Positions 1 to 10,520 of a DNA stretch of 64,000 nt are shown here, one piece after another. Origin of the DNA: Tuctoria greenei (Eukaryota; Streptophyta; Magnoliopsida; Poales; Poaceae); the NCBI GenBank assembly GCA_036927565.1, contig JAYESD010000003.1:101603591-101667590 (forward strand), given 5' to 3'. The notes under the pieces were generated by a model. It was not told the DNA's origin. It did not search any database and saw only the letters and a list, made by a program, of their open reading frames with translations. How positions within the stretch are numbered: the stretch's first letter is position 1; the number at the start of each line of letters is the position of its first letter. The translations under genes and the position numbers were made by a program.

Positions 1-2
1 TC

Positions 3-1084
3 ACAAGGGATGAAGGTTGCGAGATACTCGCAGAAATCCATAGAGGCGAGTGTGGGAACCACGCGTCTTCCTGCACGCTGGTCGGTAAAGCCTTCCGGCA
101 TGGCTTCTACTGGCCTACAGCACTCCAGGATGCAACTGAGCTGGTGAAGAAATGCGAAGCATGCCAATGTCATGCAAAGCAAATTCACACACCGGCTCAG
201 CCTCTACAAATGATACCTCCTACATGTCCCTTCGTTGTGTGGGGGATGGACATCTTGGGACCTTTCCCAAGAGCCGTTGGAGGTTACAAGTTCCTGTAAG
301 TCGCCATTGACAAGTTCACCAAGTGGTCGGAAGCAACTCCAGTTGTGACAATAAACAAGCAATCTGCTATCAACTTTTTGCAGTCCATTATATGCAAATT
401 TGGAGTCCCAAACAGAATCATTACTGATAACGGGACCCAATTCACAAGCTTTGCATTTCAAGGATATTGCGAAGACCTCGACATTCAAGTTTGCTACGCC
501 TCCGTAGCTCACACGGCAAGCAATGGCCAGGCTGAGCGAGCAAATGCTGAAATCCTGAAAGGACTCAAAACGCGCACCTATGAGCGCTTGAAAAAACATG
601 GAGCCAACTGGATTGAAGAGCTTCCGCCACTCTATGGGCCAGCAGGACAACTCCAAACCGGTCAACTGGAGAGACACCCTTATTCCTGGTGTACGGAGCT
701 GAAGCAATCCTTCCTCCGGAAATCACCTTGGGGTCACTCCGGGTCCGGACCTTCGATGAAGCCACGCAGGACCATATTCGGCGTGAAGACCTAGACCTCC
801 TTGAGGAGGGAAGGTGCCAAGCAGCCGTTCGGAATGCCTGATACCTCCAAGCCCTTCGACGCTATCATTAGCAGCATGCACACAACCGACAGCTCGAGGA
901 AGGCGTTCTGGTGCTACGGAGAATACAATCCTGAGAAGGGTTAAACAAACTCTCCCCCAGCTGGGAGGGACCCTTCTGAGTGATTAAAGTATCCCATCCC
1001 GGAAGCATTCGCTTGGCTACCGAGGATGGGACACCTCTTCCAAATCCTTGGAATATTGAGCACCTCCGTAAGTTCTACACTTAA
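3..1084 (+). pseudogene. Ty3/gypsy integrase (pol C-terminus), broken
   Basis: The frame opens in the integrase zinc domain: His residues in IHRG and GNH followed by CEAC make an HHCC finger at about nt 39-165. The catalytic core follows, with GMDILGPF, ITDNGTQF and GQAERANAEIL supplying the D, D and E of the DDE triad. A TAA at 297-299 interrupts the core just before the VAIDKFTKW motif. The main frame ends at 794. The C-terminal tail can still be followed through further frameshifts, with WEGPF at about 964 and NPWNIEHLRKFYT ending at a stop at 1082-1084. The protein joins element cDNA into host DNA in the nucleus. This copy cannot make a full product. I see no chromodomain. Confidence 0.85.
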
Positions 1085-2406
1085 TATCACGGAGGTGAGT
1101 CTGTACTAACTTGAGGTGTATGTTATAGAGTCATTGTACAGAGTCGGGTAGTTCCTCTGGGAGAACAGCCGGACCTTTCCCGGAAGGTCTGCAAAGTTCA
1201 TGCAACTCTTGTCACAGTCTCAGAACTAAAAGTGTGGCTAGCTACCCTGGGTCATACAAGAAATGAAACACGCTTAGCTTGGTTCCGTACCCTAAGAGTG
1301 TACTTGTTTCCCCTGTACCCCGGGCCTACAATGAAAGACATCTTCATGTGAAACAGACTCCACGTGCATTTATTTTGTACAGGCTCAACATTTTTTATTT
1401 TCCTCTTTCTTGTCTATAACACAGTTGTGCAATTCTTAAGAAATTTTAGTTCGACCAGTTCATGTACAATTTGAGCTGTATTGTCAATTCTTTTGGATTC
1501 AAATATTGTTTATGGCCCACTCGCCTGAATGCCGCCAAGCCAATCTAGGGCCGGAGTGTGCTATCGACTTAGCCTGGTCAAGCACCCACCCTAAGTATGC
1601 CACTCTACCTACACCCCAGCAGGCCGAAGTAAGGCTGGTCCAAGTACAATTGGATCTCGAAGAAAGAAGGCAACGCATTCAATTGTATTCAGAATTGTGT
1701 TTGACCTAAAACTTTCTTGGGAATCGTAAGCCGCGACGAAGTTATAGGCAAGGAGTGAATTTTACTATTTTTCTTGGCTTCAGTGTGCATGAAAGATAAA
1801 GAATCCACGTTGATGGAGAAAAGCCAGAGCTAACAAAGCTCCGACTCCCCCTAGGTGGCTTGTGATCGATGTTAAACATTGAAAACGAGCATTACCGACG
1901 CAACCAATCTCCGGCAAAGCTAGGGGGCCAGCTGTCGACGCAGAATAAAAGATGGTGAGAAGACCCCACAAATGGAGTCTGCTGCCAACAAGCTACGCGT
2001 TGGCAAAGGTCACTGCCGGAGCTACTGAGCTCCGACACCATGGAGGGCTAACTATCGATGCTCTACGCGTTGATAGGGACTATTGCTGGAGCTACTAAGC
2101 TCCGACGGTAGTCAATGCCGGAGCTTCTGAGCTCCGACAACCTCAGGGGGCCTTCACTATCGAAGACATCGGACCTACACTCTACAAGTTCGAAGCAAAC
2201 GAGTCTTCAACAAAACACAATATCCTCTTGGTGAATGTTCACAATCAAATTGTGTACATCTACCAGGGGCCAAGTGAAGACAGAAGTGTTGAGGACAAAA
2301 AAATGAAATTCATTAACAAATTGTGGATTTCATTCATCTGGAGACAAGGGATTACAAAATTGGGGAAGAAAAAGAGAGAATACAAGTGGGAGCTACAGAG
2401 ATGGTC
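1085..2406 (+). other. Non-coding spacer between pol and antisense ORF
   Basis: No credible coding frame is visible. The stretch lies between the stop of pol and the end of the antisense ORF. 1085-1800 is plain sequence with no recognised domain. 1815-2170 holds short imperfect repeats built on a GAGCTCCGAC/GGAGCTACT motif, listed separately. A small open frame at 1506-1709 resembles nothing I recognise. Confidence 0.6.
1815..2170 (+). repeat. Imperfect tandem repeats, GAGCTCCGAC type
   Basis: Several units of roughly 70 bp each carry GGAGCTACTGAGCTCCGAC-like cores next to GGGGGCC/AGGGGG patches and CTACGCGTTG blocks. The same pattern, inverted relative to the window, is found at 24475-24702 in the related minus-strand element. 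There it also lies just beyond the 3' end of the antisense ORF, so the repeat is a conserved structural part of this element family. Function is unknown. Confidence 0.6.
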
Positions 2407-5400
2407 CTAGACCCTATGGAAGAACTGGGCGACCTTCTGAGCAACCTCCGACACGTTGGCTCAGGTGGCTTCACCTTCTCCTTCGACAGGACCTTCAAGC
2501 ACCGGGTCCAGAGGAAATTGGGGATACCGGCTGGTGTAGCACGTCAGCACATACTCTGCGACGTTCTTCGCCAGGGACTGCCCCTCAGCCTCCAACTAGT
2601 CCGCGATTGCGTCACCCACCTTGGAGAGTTTGTCACCCGCCGAGCTCAACGCTTGCAACGCCAGGTCTGGCTCCGGATCATCCGGACACACAGAACTGAA
2701 GCCCATTGGTTTTAGCGCGTCGTTGGCTTTGCTCAGGAACTCCCAGACCTGTAGGGAGTCCGCAGTCCTCAAGCCCTTCAGTTCCCCAAAGGATCTTTTG
2801 GTCGCCGCCAGTTCAGAATTCTCACGAGCAAGGCGCTCAACCTCTTTGGCATTTTGCTGAATCTTTTCAGCAACCTGCTCCTTGAGTTTTCCGAGCTCCT
2901 CCTCCCGGAGGTGGATCTTGTTCCGGCGGTCGACCAGGTCCTTCTCCCGGCCCCTAACTTTCTTCTCCCTGGCAGCGATGGCACACTCTTGCTTGTAGAT
3001 TCCTGCCCTCGCAGCCAGGCCTTCTCCTCCTCCTCAACGCAACGCTCCTCTAACTTCTTGGTGCGTTCCTCGAGGCCCTTGTCAGCCAGAGCCACCTTTT
3101 CGGCGAGCTCCTCCTCCCTCTTCAAGACATCATCCCGCAGCTCTAGGAGTTTTTGCTCTTCGTCTTCGAGCTTCTTCTCCCTCTCCTCAAGTGCCTCCCG
3201 GCGCTTGATGAGGCTAGTGTTAATGGCTTCAAGCCTTTCATGGCGATCATCAGCCGCACTATTAGTTGCCTCGGCCTGCTCATAAATGGCCCGGGATTGA
3301 GTGTCGAGGGCACGAGTCAAGCTCTCCCTATCATCCAATAATTTGCCCCAGTATTCCAGGCGAACCTTCTCCAGTTTGATCCACTCCTTGTCGTCTGCCA
3401 GCCTCGACTGCGCCAGCTTGGTCTCGAAGTAGAGCCGATTACGCCACCGCCTAAGGGTTTGGCGCTCCTCTTCAAGAGCCTTGCTGTCGTGGTAGAATGC
3501 CAGCTAGACTTGACGCAGACTGGAGCATGCTTTGTCAATGGACAACGACAGGGGAATAGGGTCCGGACCTGCTGGGGTCTCCTCCACTGGTTCTAGCGGG
3601 TTCTCGCTTACAAAAATTGGGTCCCACTCCACAAGAGTGGTCCCCTGAGCCTCCACGGCACTAGGGCCATCTTATGGGATAGCCTCAGTCGCCACCGAGG
3701 AGGGTCCCGCAGAAGAAGTTTCGACCTCCAGAAGTGGTTCCGAAGGCCCTGCCGCTAGGTCTTCATTTGCCCCCTCAGGCAGGGGGCCAGCAACTTCATC
3801 AGGGCACCCTGGCTCAGCAGCAGGCACCTCCCCCGTCATCACTTCCGGAGCCGGGGCTACTTCCGGCTCCGGCCTGGGCTCCTCCTCCGCTGGTAGCTCG
3901 GGTGTTGGCGCCTCGACCATCATGGGTCCGAGTGCTGATGCCTCTGCAACGACCGACTCGGGCGCCGGAAGGTCAACAACAACCGGCCCTGAGGCCGGAG
4001 CTTCAACCTCAACCGGCTCAGGCACCAGAAGGTCTTCAACTACAACCAGCTCTGCAGCCGGAGCTTCAGTGGCAACCGGCTCTAAGGCTGGAGCTTCGGA
4101 GGTAGCCGGCTCAACCGCCGGGACTTCCTCAACATCCGGCTCACTCGTCGGGACTTCAATAACCTCCAGCTCAACTGTCGGGGCTTCGACAATTTCCAGC
4201 TCTAGGGCCGGAATCACTGCTTCCTCCGGCTCAGCGGTCGAAGCTTCCAACATCTCAGCATCAAGACCCGGGGCTTCAACCTCCGGAGCAGGTGCCACTG
4301 GCGCATCTTCTCTCTCGTGGTCCGGCGCTACCACGGGAGTCTCGGGGGATGAGTCGAGGTCCATGACCACTACAGCTAGTGCTGGAGCTGCCGCAGCTTC
4401 AGCCACCACTTGGAGCGGCATCGGGACAGGAGCAGAAGCCTCCTCCTCTTCTTAGGGACGCTGCAGATGATGGATGAAGATACTTAAAAAACAGTTACTA
4501 CAACAAAACAACTGTCTGAGGTAAAGATTAAAAATTACCTCGGAAGGCTTCCGCACCAGCTTGCACGGAATCTCTTTCTCGGGCGTTCTGTACTGACCAT
4601 GGCCGCCGCCGGTGTGGTAGCTCCGGAAGGCCCCCCCGGAACTTGTTGCAGCTGCGGGCATTCCCTTAGTCGAGGCCTTCCTCAACCGGGGAGGACCTCC
4701 AGACCTAGAGACCTCAGCTCGCCCTCGTACTGGAGTCACATTCCCAGGGCTAGCACCCCGGGAAGACACTGCTGCAGGTACAGTCGCTGCAGTTGTAGAA
4801 GACCTCCCCCTCTGGGGAGAAGGAGCTACTGCAGAGGGTGCAGGCCTGACGGACCTTCCGTCAGCATGCTTTATCTTCCTCTTCTGGCTCGAGGGTTCGG
4901 CCGCCGGCTCCTTGCCCTTGCCGACGACTTCGGTCCTTGGCTTCGGGGTAGGGGTGGAGCCACCTTCAGAAGCCCCAGGGATCACCACCCTGGAAGTCGA
5001 TCGTCTCTCGACGACACCGAGGTCATCAAGCACCGGCATCGTTCGCCGGAGGTCCCTGCTGAACTGTACTTCCACGTTCAGAGGGAGGAAAGGTGGTGGC
5101 GGGGTCAAGTCATCACCCGCGACGTCGATGCCGTGCTAGAACTTCTTGAGATGAAACTCCAAGGTCGCCCCCTCCATGTTGGACTTCAGCCCGGTCTCGA
5201 CCCGGTCGTCGTCCATCACACTGTTGAGGGACCAAGCGAGTTTTTCTCTCCTCTTTAGCGGTGCCCACCTGTTGACCAGGAAATTGCAAAATACCGCCTG
5301 AGGAGTTAATCCTCCCTCCACACATTGGCGGATCCTGGTCAGAGTAGGGTTGAAGGCATCCGACAGCACCAAAGCTTCACTCCAGACTGCAATGTCGATG

Positions 5401-5948
5401 TTCGGGAGGCCTTCGTGCAGCTCCAACTTCTCGTGCTCCTCCACCTGGATGAGTATCCATTCTTTCTTCCAATCGTCTCACTTTCCAGAGGGAAACTACC
5501 GGAGGTACTTGAATGGGCACTTCTTGCGCTTCACAAAGTAGTAGAAGCCAAGGTACTCATCACCCTTTCCGGTGGTATGGACGGTGAAGAAGGTCCAGAA
5601 AAGCTCAATGCAGGGGGGGATGCCCACCCACATTTCACAGAAGTGGACGAAGACAGACACTAGAAGAATGGAGTGGGGGCCAAGGTGGTACAGCTGCACA
5701 CCATAGAAGTCTAGCGGCATCAAGAAAAAGGAGGTAAAAGGTGGGATCAACCCCACCATGGTGTACTCAGAAAAGTACACCATCTCGCCGGCGTGCTCCT
5801 TCTCGAATGGGAGCTTTCCCCCGGCGCGGACCACGTGGTTGAAGAAATCCGAGGACCACCCCATGAGGGCCCGGACCTTCTTCAGGTCACTTTCGGTCTT
5901 CAAGCGGCTCTTGCGGAGACCCAACTCCATCGCAGCACAGCGAGGCAA
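2407..5948 (-). pseudogene. Antisense TR_28-type ORF of Tat element, broken
   Basis: Read on the minus strand from about 5948, an N-terminal globular domain begins MELGLRKS and contains GWSSDFF, GEMVYFSEY, FYGVQLYHLGPHS and CEMWVGIPPCIELF. These are hallmarks of the 'putative gypsy type transposon' (TR_28) domain. After a frameshift near 5490 it continues with VEGGLTPQAVF and FLVNRWAPLK (5444-5136), a basic linker (5108-4452), a Pro/Glu/Val-rich low-complexity part (4421-3672), and a long Glu/Lys-rich coiled coil (about 3480-2780) with LEERTKKLEER. The tail (GFSSVCPDDPEPDLALQ) runs to a TAG at 2407-2409. Stops and frameshifts are present throughout. It lies opposite to pol, between pol and the 3' LTR. 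Biochemical role is unknown. The same architecture recurs at 21746-24310. Confidence 0.8.
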
Positions 5949-6445
5949 GGGACGAAAAGCAAGCGCAAGTTTGGGAGTTCGAGCACAAGTTCAGATGAGA
6001 GGCGTAAAGAACCCTAGACAGTGCACACTTTCCTTCTTAAGTAAGCCCCCGCAACGCTTGGATGGAAACCGCAGGGAAGCCGGAGATACTATTCAAAAAT
6101 TTCACCCTACCGATGACAAGAGGGCCCAGGACCACCCCAACGATCAAGTCGAGGTTCTTACCCAGGCGAATGGTTGTCATCATGAAAGGCGGGAAGCCCG
6201 AAGGCGGCGGCCTGACAAGGCGCGCGGAACCGATATGATTTTCGTATCGGGAACCGGCAACCTTCAATTGCGTGAGATCCGCACGCCAAAGATCTCATTT
6301 GCCGCACCTGGTATATGCCACGCGGCAAGGATTTAACTCCAAAACTATCGCAAATGGCACATCTGAAGACCTTTGAAGACTCGGCTCAAAAGTCGAAGGA
6401 TGGACCCACCTCCGGCAGAATGACTTCACCCTAGGGGTCTTCCCC
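5949..6445 (-). promoter_or_regulatory. Conserved non-coding leader of the antisense ORF
   Basis: This stretch between the antisense ORF start and the 3' LTR has no domain of its own. On the minus strand it aligns block by block with 21208-21745 upstream of the second copy of the ORF. Shared blocks include GCGGATCTCACGCAATTGAA, TTGTCAGG and a CTTGGATGGAAA block. Conservation here while the rest of the element diverges suggests a leader or promoter for the antisense ORF, but I see no clear TATA box, so the role is inferred. Confidence 0.4.
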
Positions 6446-6467
6446 AAAGGTGGGCCCTGGGGGCCAC
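6446..6467 (+). other. Polypurine tract region before 3' LTR
   Basis: The sequence AAAGGTGGGCCCTGGGGG lies directly before the TGTCGG start of the LTR and is G-rich. It is the expected place for the plus-strand primer (PPT). The second element has a matching G-rich tract on its minus strand directly before its 3' LTR (21208-21235). Confidence 0.55.
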
Positions 6468-7341
6468 TGTCGGTACCCTGGGTACCGTATACCCCTTGAG
6501 ATTGCAAAGATCTCAAGGAAATGTCATCTACTTGATTTGAAGACCTTCAGAGGCCCACATGTCAGACATAACCGGACCCGCTTCCCAAACATGGTTAGTC
6601 CCAGAGACGCCACGTGTACCATCGAACCGGAGCTACCGCCCACAAGGGGGAAGCTCCGGGCTATGTACCATAACGACAACCCCGAACCTAACCCCAGACC
6701 GAGGGAAGCTCCGGAACTGACACGTGTCTGGTGGCGCCGGAACTATCTGTTCCCCACAGTATGCTCCAGAGCTGCCACATGTCCAACCGTCGGATCTTCA
6801 GCCTCAAACCTCCAGTAGAATCCACAACGGCTCCGGATCTTCAAAGGGGAATCAAGGACTTCAAGACCCGATTGAGTGTCATTAGTACTATGTTAATGAC
6901 ACACGATCGTACGACCCTAATGACCAGTAACGGCGGTGTCAAAGCCCGTAACTCGGTCATTAAGGGTAATTAAGAGCATCAAATGTGTATCAATATTAGT
7001 AGCTGTCGGGGCCACATGTCGGGCCAGGCCAACTTGTAAAGGCCTGTCCTTGTACTATAAAAGGACAGGCCGACGATACATAGAGATCTGATCTGGTCTG
7101 ATCTGCTCACAAGCGCTCTCAACTCACGTCACCTGAGTTGAGTTCATACATCCAATACAACACCAACACACCAAGTAGAGTAGGGTATTACGCTCAGGCG
7201 GCCCGAACCACGTAAATCTTTGTGTCTCCTGTGTCAATTTACATTTCACCTTCTTGAATCTCCGCGCGCCCACACCAAACTTCAAACTCCGCAAACACTT
7301 TTAGTAGTGTCGGGAGATCTGCCGGATCAAAACCGCCAACA
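6468..7341 (+). repeat. 3' LTR of Tat-type gypsy element
   Basis: It starts TGTCGGTACC and ends near GCCAACA, about 874 bp. Its start mirrors the 3' LTR of the element at 20425-25559, and the block GAGTAGGGTATTACGCTCAG near 7175 is shared with both LTRs of that element. The TATA box is at 7056-7063. The 3' boundary is placed by comparison with the related LTR and by the CA end, and could be a few bases off. Confidence 0.7.
7041..7071 (+). promoter_or_regulatory. LTR TATA box inside a perfect inverted repeat
   Basis: TATAAAAG (7056-7063) lies in and beside an 11-nt loop flanked by perfect 10-bp arms, GGCCTGTCCT (7041-7050) and AGGACAGGCC (7062-7071). This is the expected core promoter of the element. 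The related LTRs at 20425-25559 keep the TATA box but not the perfect arms. Confidence 0.65.
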
Positions 7342-7835
7342 AGACCTAATCAAACATGGTGATTACCCTTTGATATAGTGGAAACCAAGCCGGCCATTGT
7401 GGTGGCTTGGTGAGAAGAGGGTCAAATGGGACCCCGTCCTTGTGTGGACTTCTCAACGTGGATGTAGGCTTCTTCGTGGAGCTGAACCACAAGATAAATC
7501 TTGTCTCACTTGTCTCTTTACATTTCGCGATCAGTAGAATTGCTATTAGAGTTCATCTTGTTCTTCATCTTGATCTTAATTGAAATCCTGTAACCTAGTT
7601 GCTTGCACTTGTTAATCTAAGTTTTACTAGGTTCCTAAACATTGCATGTACCTTTGGCGAATCTAAATTTCGCAAACAACTTGTAGAAATCAAGTTTTTA
7701 GGTTTCCACCCCGTGCTGAGCGGACTAGTCCTGCCGTGTCCAAAAAACTCCGGTCTCAGGAATTTAATCTCGTTTGATCAAGCTATTTTAGGTATTATTG
7801 CTTGTTTACCCCCCCCCCCCCCTCCTAGGCAACTT
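7342..7835 (+). repeat. Copia-like LTR remnant (tentative)
   Basis: There is no coding frame with a recognisable domain. The text resembles the 3' half of a grass copia LTR: a leader-like run ending in a C-tract (about 7808-7822) followed by TCCTAGGCAACTTTC, the sort of junction seen at LTR ends of Sirevirus-like elements. No partner LTR, primer site or target duplication is visible, so this is a weak call. Confidence 0.3.
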
Positions 7836-9440
7836 TCAGTGATGCACCAGCCCCCAACTCTCCCGACCTCGATGTGCTCGGGGGACCAACACTAACTTCG
7901 CTAGGACGAACAAATACAAAGGTGGAACTTGCTCAGCTCACTTAGGTCAGCGTGATCCTCACCGCGGCAAAGGTCTCACCCGAGACGTGCTATATCGCCC
8001 GACTCTGCTACAAGGAAGCTAAGCATTCTTATCCATTTGCCGAAATTCCAACTTTTGTTGCAAAAAGATTTTTGGGCCCAAGCCAGGACCCGGACAAAGT
8101 CCCCAATCCTGATCTCGAAATTAAGATTCAGGGGCTGCCGTTCGATTGGCCCACTTAGAACCTTAGTATCCGCCCCCTTAGAGCATTTTTCCCCGTCTAA
8201 GTACTCCCTCTGTGTCTTGCATCCTACGGTCAACGAGTGGTGTAAGTTCAAAATACACGGTTCGGGCAGGACTTGTTGACAGAAAGTAGATGCAAGGGAA
8301 GCATTTCTATGTCATTAAATGATCTCATATTACATGATGGTTTGGATAATTACATAAAAAAAGAGCAGACTACATCCCAAAATACTATCCCTATACGGGT
8401 ACTACCCTTCGAGGTCGGCAACTTCGACGACTTTGCGCTCTATTGGCCTTCGAGGTTGGCAACTTTGACAGCTTCATGATATTCCCCGACATATTGTTTC
8501 TTTCTTGACGGCTTCGTGCATATCTTCCCGGCTGTTGTTTCTTCAAAAGGCACTTACCCCGGCAAGCTAAAGTGCCCATATATCTTCTCGTCAGGGACGC
8601 GGCGCCCCGATGGATGAAGAGCCACTGGTCTGCAAATAAAGAGATAGTAGCTCCTCGTCACCCGTAGAGGTGGGTTGGGATGCCAAAGCTCATTGAGATG
8701 GGCTGGGAAGCCAAAGCGTCCAACTTATTTCCTAACCATCCCGACGCTGCACGGGGAGGATTTGGGCATGCAGACAAACACACTGCATCTGGATCGAATC
8801 AACCGCCCATTCAAGCCTCCAGGTGGCTTCCCCATCTTCAATACTCCAAGAGTCTTCGGCCTGTTTTGATGTTCTAGGTAATACCTCCTCCTCTATGTCT
8901 CGAACTGGAACCTCCGCAGCTGAACCACCGGCTCCGGTCAACCAGAGAGAAAAGTCCAGGATGCCACACTCTCATCACTAGGAGAGGCCACTAGGCCATG
9001 AGAAGAGCAAAAGGAGAGAAGGAAGGGGAGAAGGTTTCCATCATCAACTAAGAGGAGGGTGAAGGCAATGTGGGAGAAAGGCATCCCACTTGGCTATTTA
9101 GAGCCCCACCGGGGGAGTTGAAGGGATGAGAATGGCGGAGATGGCGCACCAAGCCACGTCGTAATCGACACTGCAATAAAGGCTTATGGGAGCTAAGGAT
9201 TTCCACCGCACGTCGCTTCACCTCCTCATGACATAATAAAAACTGGTGGAGACTGTAGACACATGCGATATGCTTTGTCTCCCTATTTCTCAAAGCTCGC
9301 ACTAGCTCAGAGGGATGCACTACCACAACGATCCTTTGGCAAAGTAGGGGTCAAGGCGCATTCCTTCGCCTCCGCAACTTGGCCTGTCAGGCCAAGATAA
9401 GGAATATAAGAGCTCGACTTATGCACAGGGCCCGATCGTG
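7836..9440. other. No gene seen; old gypsy-like LTR or leader debris
   Basis: I see no credible gene. Two near copies of CCTTCGAGGTYGGCAACTT lie at about 8407 and 8448. On the minus strand GCTCTAAATAGCC near 9098 looks like a degenerate LTR TATA region. A perfect 19-bp palindrome CTTGGCCTGTCAGGCCAAG lies at 9378-9396. Altogether it looks like decayed minus-strand LTR-retrotransposon sequence. Confidence 0.35.
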
Positions 9441-10346
9441 TTTCAGGTTCGAAGGACGGCCCTCAAGGTTTCAAGACCGTCCAGAACAAACCAGAGCGAG
9501 GGATGGACAATCATGAGATGGTCCCACATGGGATATTTTCGAAGGTAGTGGATACCTATGACATCTCTGATGCTCCATATCTGAAACCAAGGTCGGCGAT
9601 TCAGCAGTAGCCCCTCGAAGGGTCAGCACCGAGCCACCCGAACCTCGAAAGGCCCGTGATCTATGCGAATGTAACGAACATGATTTCATGAAATGCGAAC
9701 ACCAAACCCCGACCGCAATTACTCGTGAAAACTGGGTTGGGTTCCGCTCGCCCTTATGGATTAGGGCGACCGAGTTTCACTCGAATTCTCCCAATATACA
9801 CCTCGAACGGGCTCGTGAACCCGACCATAAAGGTAATCTTCTCGGGCCCACCCCCTTCGAGCCACGAACTGCTCGCAGACAGGGCGCGACATGACTCTGG
9901 CATCACTCACAATGCCGAACTCGCGGCTAGGGTGAATGTTTGACATGTGCGCACCGACAGACAACGTTTCGGGTTCGAAGGTCAACCCAGAGGGTTTCGA
10001 GAGCGCCCAAAACAAATCATAGCAAGGGATAGATGACCGGGATATGGTCCCGCATGGGACATTTTTTATGGTAACAGATACATTCAACATCTCTGATGTT
10101 GCATATCTGAGTCCTAGGTTATCGATTCAGCAGTAGCCCCCAAAGGGCGGCACTGAGCTGCCCGAAACCCCGAAAGGCCAATGATCTATGTGAATGTTCC
10201 GAACATGATCTCATGAAATGCGATCATTGAGCCTCGACCGCTATTTCCTGTCGACACCAGGTGTTGGGTTCTGCTCGTCCTTACAAAATAAGGCGATCAG
10301 GTTTAGCTCGGATTCGCCCGATAGACAGCTCAAGCAAGCTCGAGAA
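9441..10346 (+). repeat. Diverged direct duplication, two units of about 380 bp
   Basis: Unit 1 (9441-9820) and unit 2 (9967-10346) align along their length with a 526-bp period. Shared blocks include TTCGAAGG, ATGGTCCC-CATGGGA, GATTCAGCAGTAGCCCC, TGATCTATG and CATGAAATGCGA. About 146 bp separate them. The units are non-coding and clearly diverged, so the duplication is old. They may be repeats within the leader of a decayed LTR element. Confidence 0.7.
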
Positions 10347-10369
10347 TTCACGTCAATATCCGCCCACCA

Positions 10370-10520
10370 AAATAATGTTATTTTCCTGAGATAATAAAAT
10401 AATGTTACTTTCATGAGCTAACATAAAAACCCATGAAAATATTGTTATTTCCGTGAGCCAAGTTGTGGCTCACGAAAAAATATATTTTTTGTGGGGCATT
10501 CGAAAATAACATTGGCTTAC
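10370..10520. repeat. Cluster of direct and inverted short repeats
   Basis: A motif like AATGTTATTTTCSTGAGC occurs in direct orientation near 10376, 10403 and 10442 and inverted near 10467 and 10491. A perfect hairpin with 9-bp arms CGTGAGCCA/TGGCTCACG lies at 10452-10474. This resembles subterminal repeat arrays of CACTA elements or a MITE relic. I could not define ends or a target duplication. Confidence 0.4.

Larger units (their letters stand above)
1..7341 (+). mobile_element. Tat-type Ty3/gypsy element, 3' part
   Basis: The left edge of the window cuts this element. Reading left to right it shows the end of pol (integrase), a spacer with short repeats, a long antisense ORF on the minus strand, a purine-rich tract and an LTR that begins TGTCGGTACC. 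This order (pol, antisense extra ORF, 3' LTR) is known for the Tat lineage (Grande, Retand and relatives), in which antisense ORFs with a TR_28 domain have been reported. The LTR carries a plus-strand TATA box, which fixes the orientation. The 5' LTR, gag, protease and RT lie outside the window, so a target duplication cannot be checked. Confidence 0.85.

Noticed and set aside
2854..3285. Plus-strand Ser/Leu-rich frame
   Set aside because: It is the complement of the Glu/Lys coiled coil of the minus-strand ORF.
3922..4455. Plus-strand Ser/Gly/Thr-rich open frame
   Set aside because: It is the mirror of the Pro/Glu/Val-rich part of the minus-strand antisense ORF. Its repeats come from that coding strand, and it has no domain of its own.
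7808..7822. C-homopolymer as a functional site
   Set aside because: Short C-tracts are common at copia LTR ends and are prone to sequencing error. No further support.
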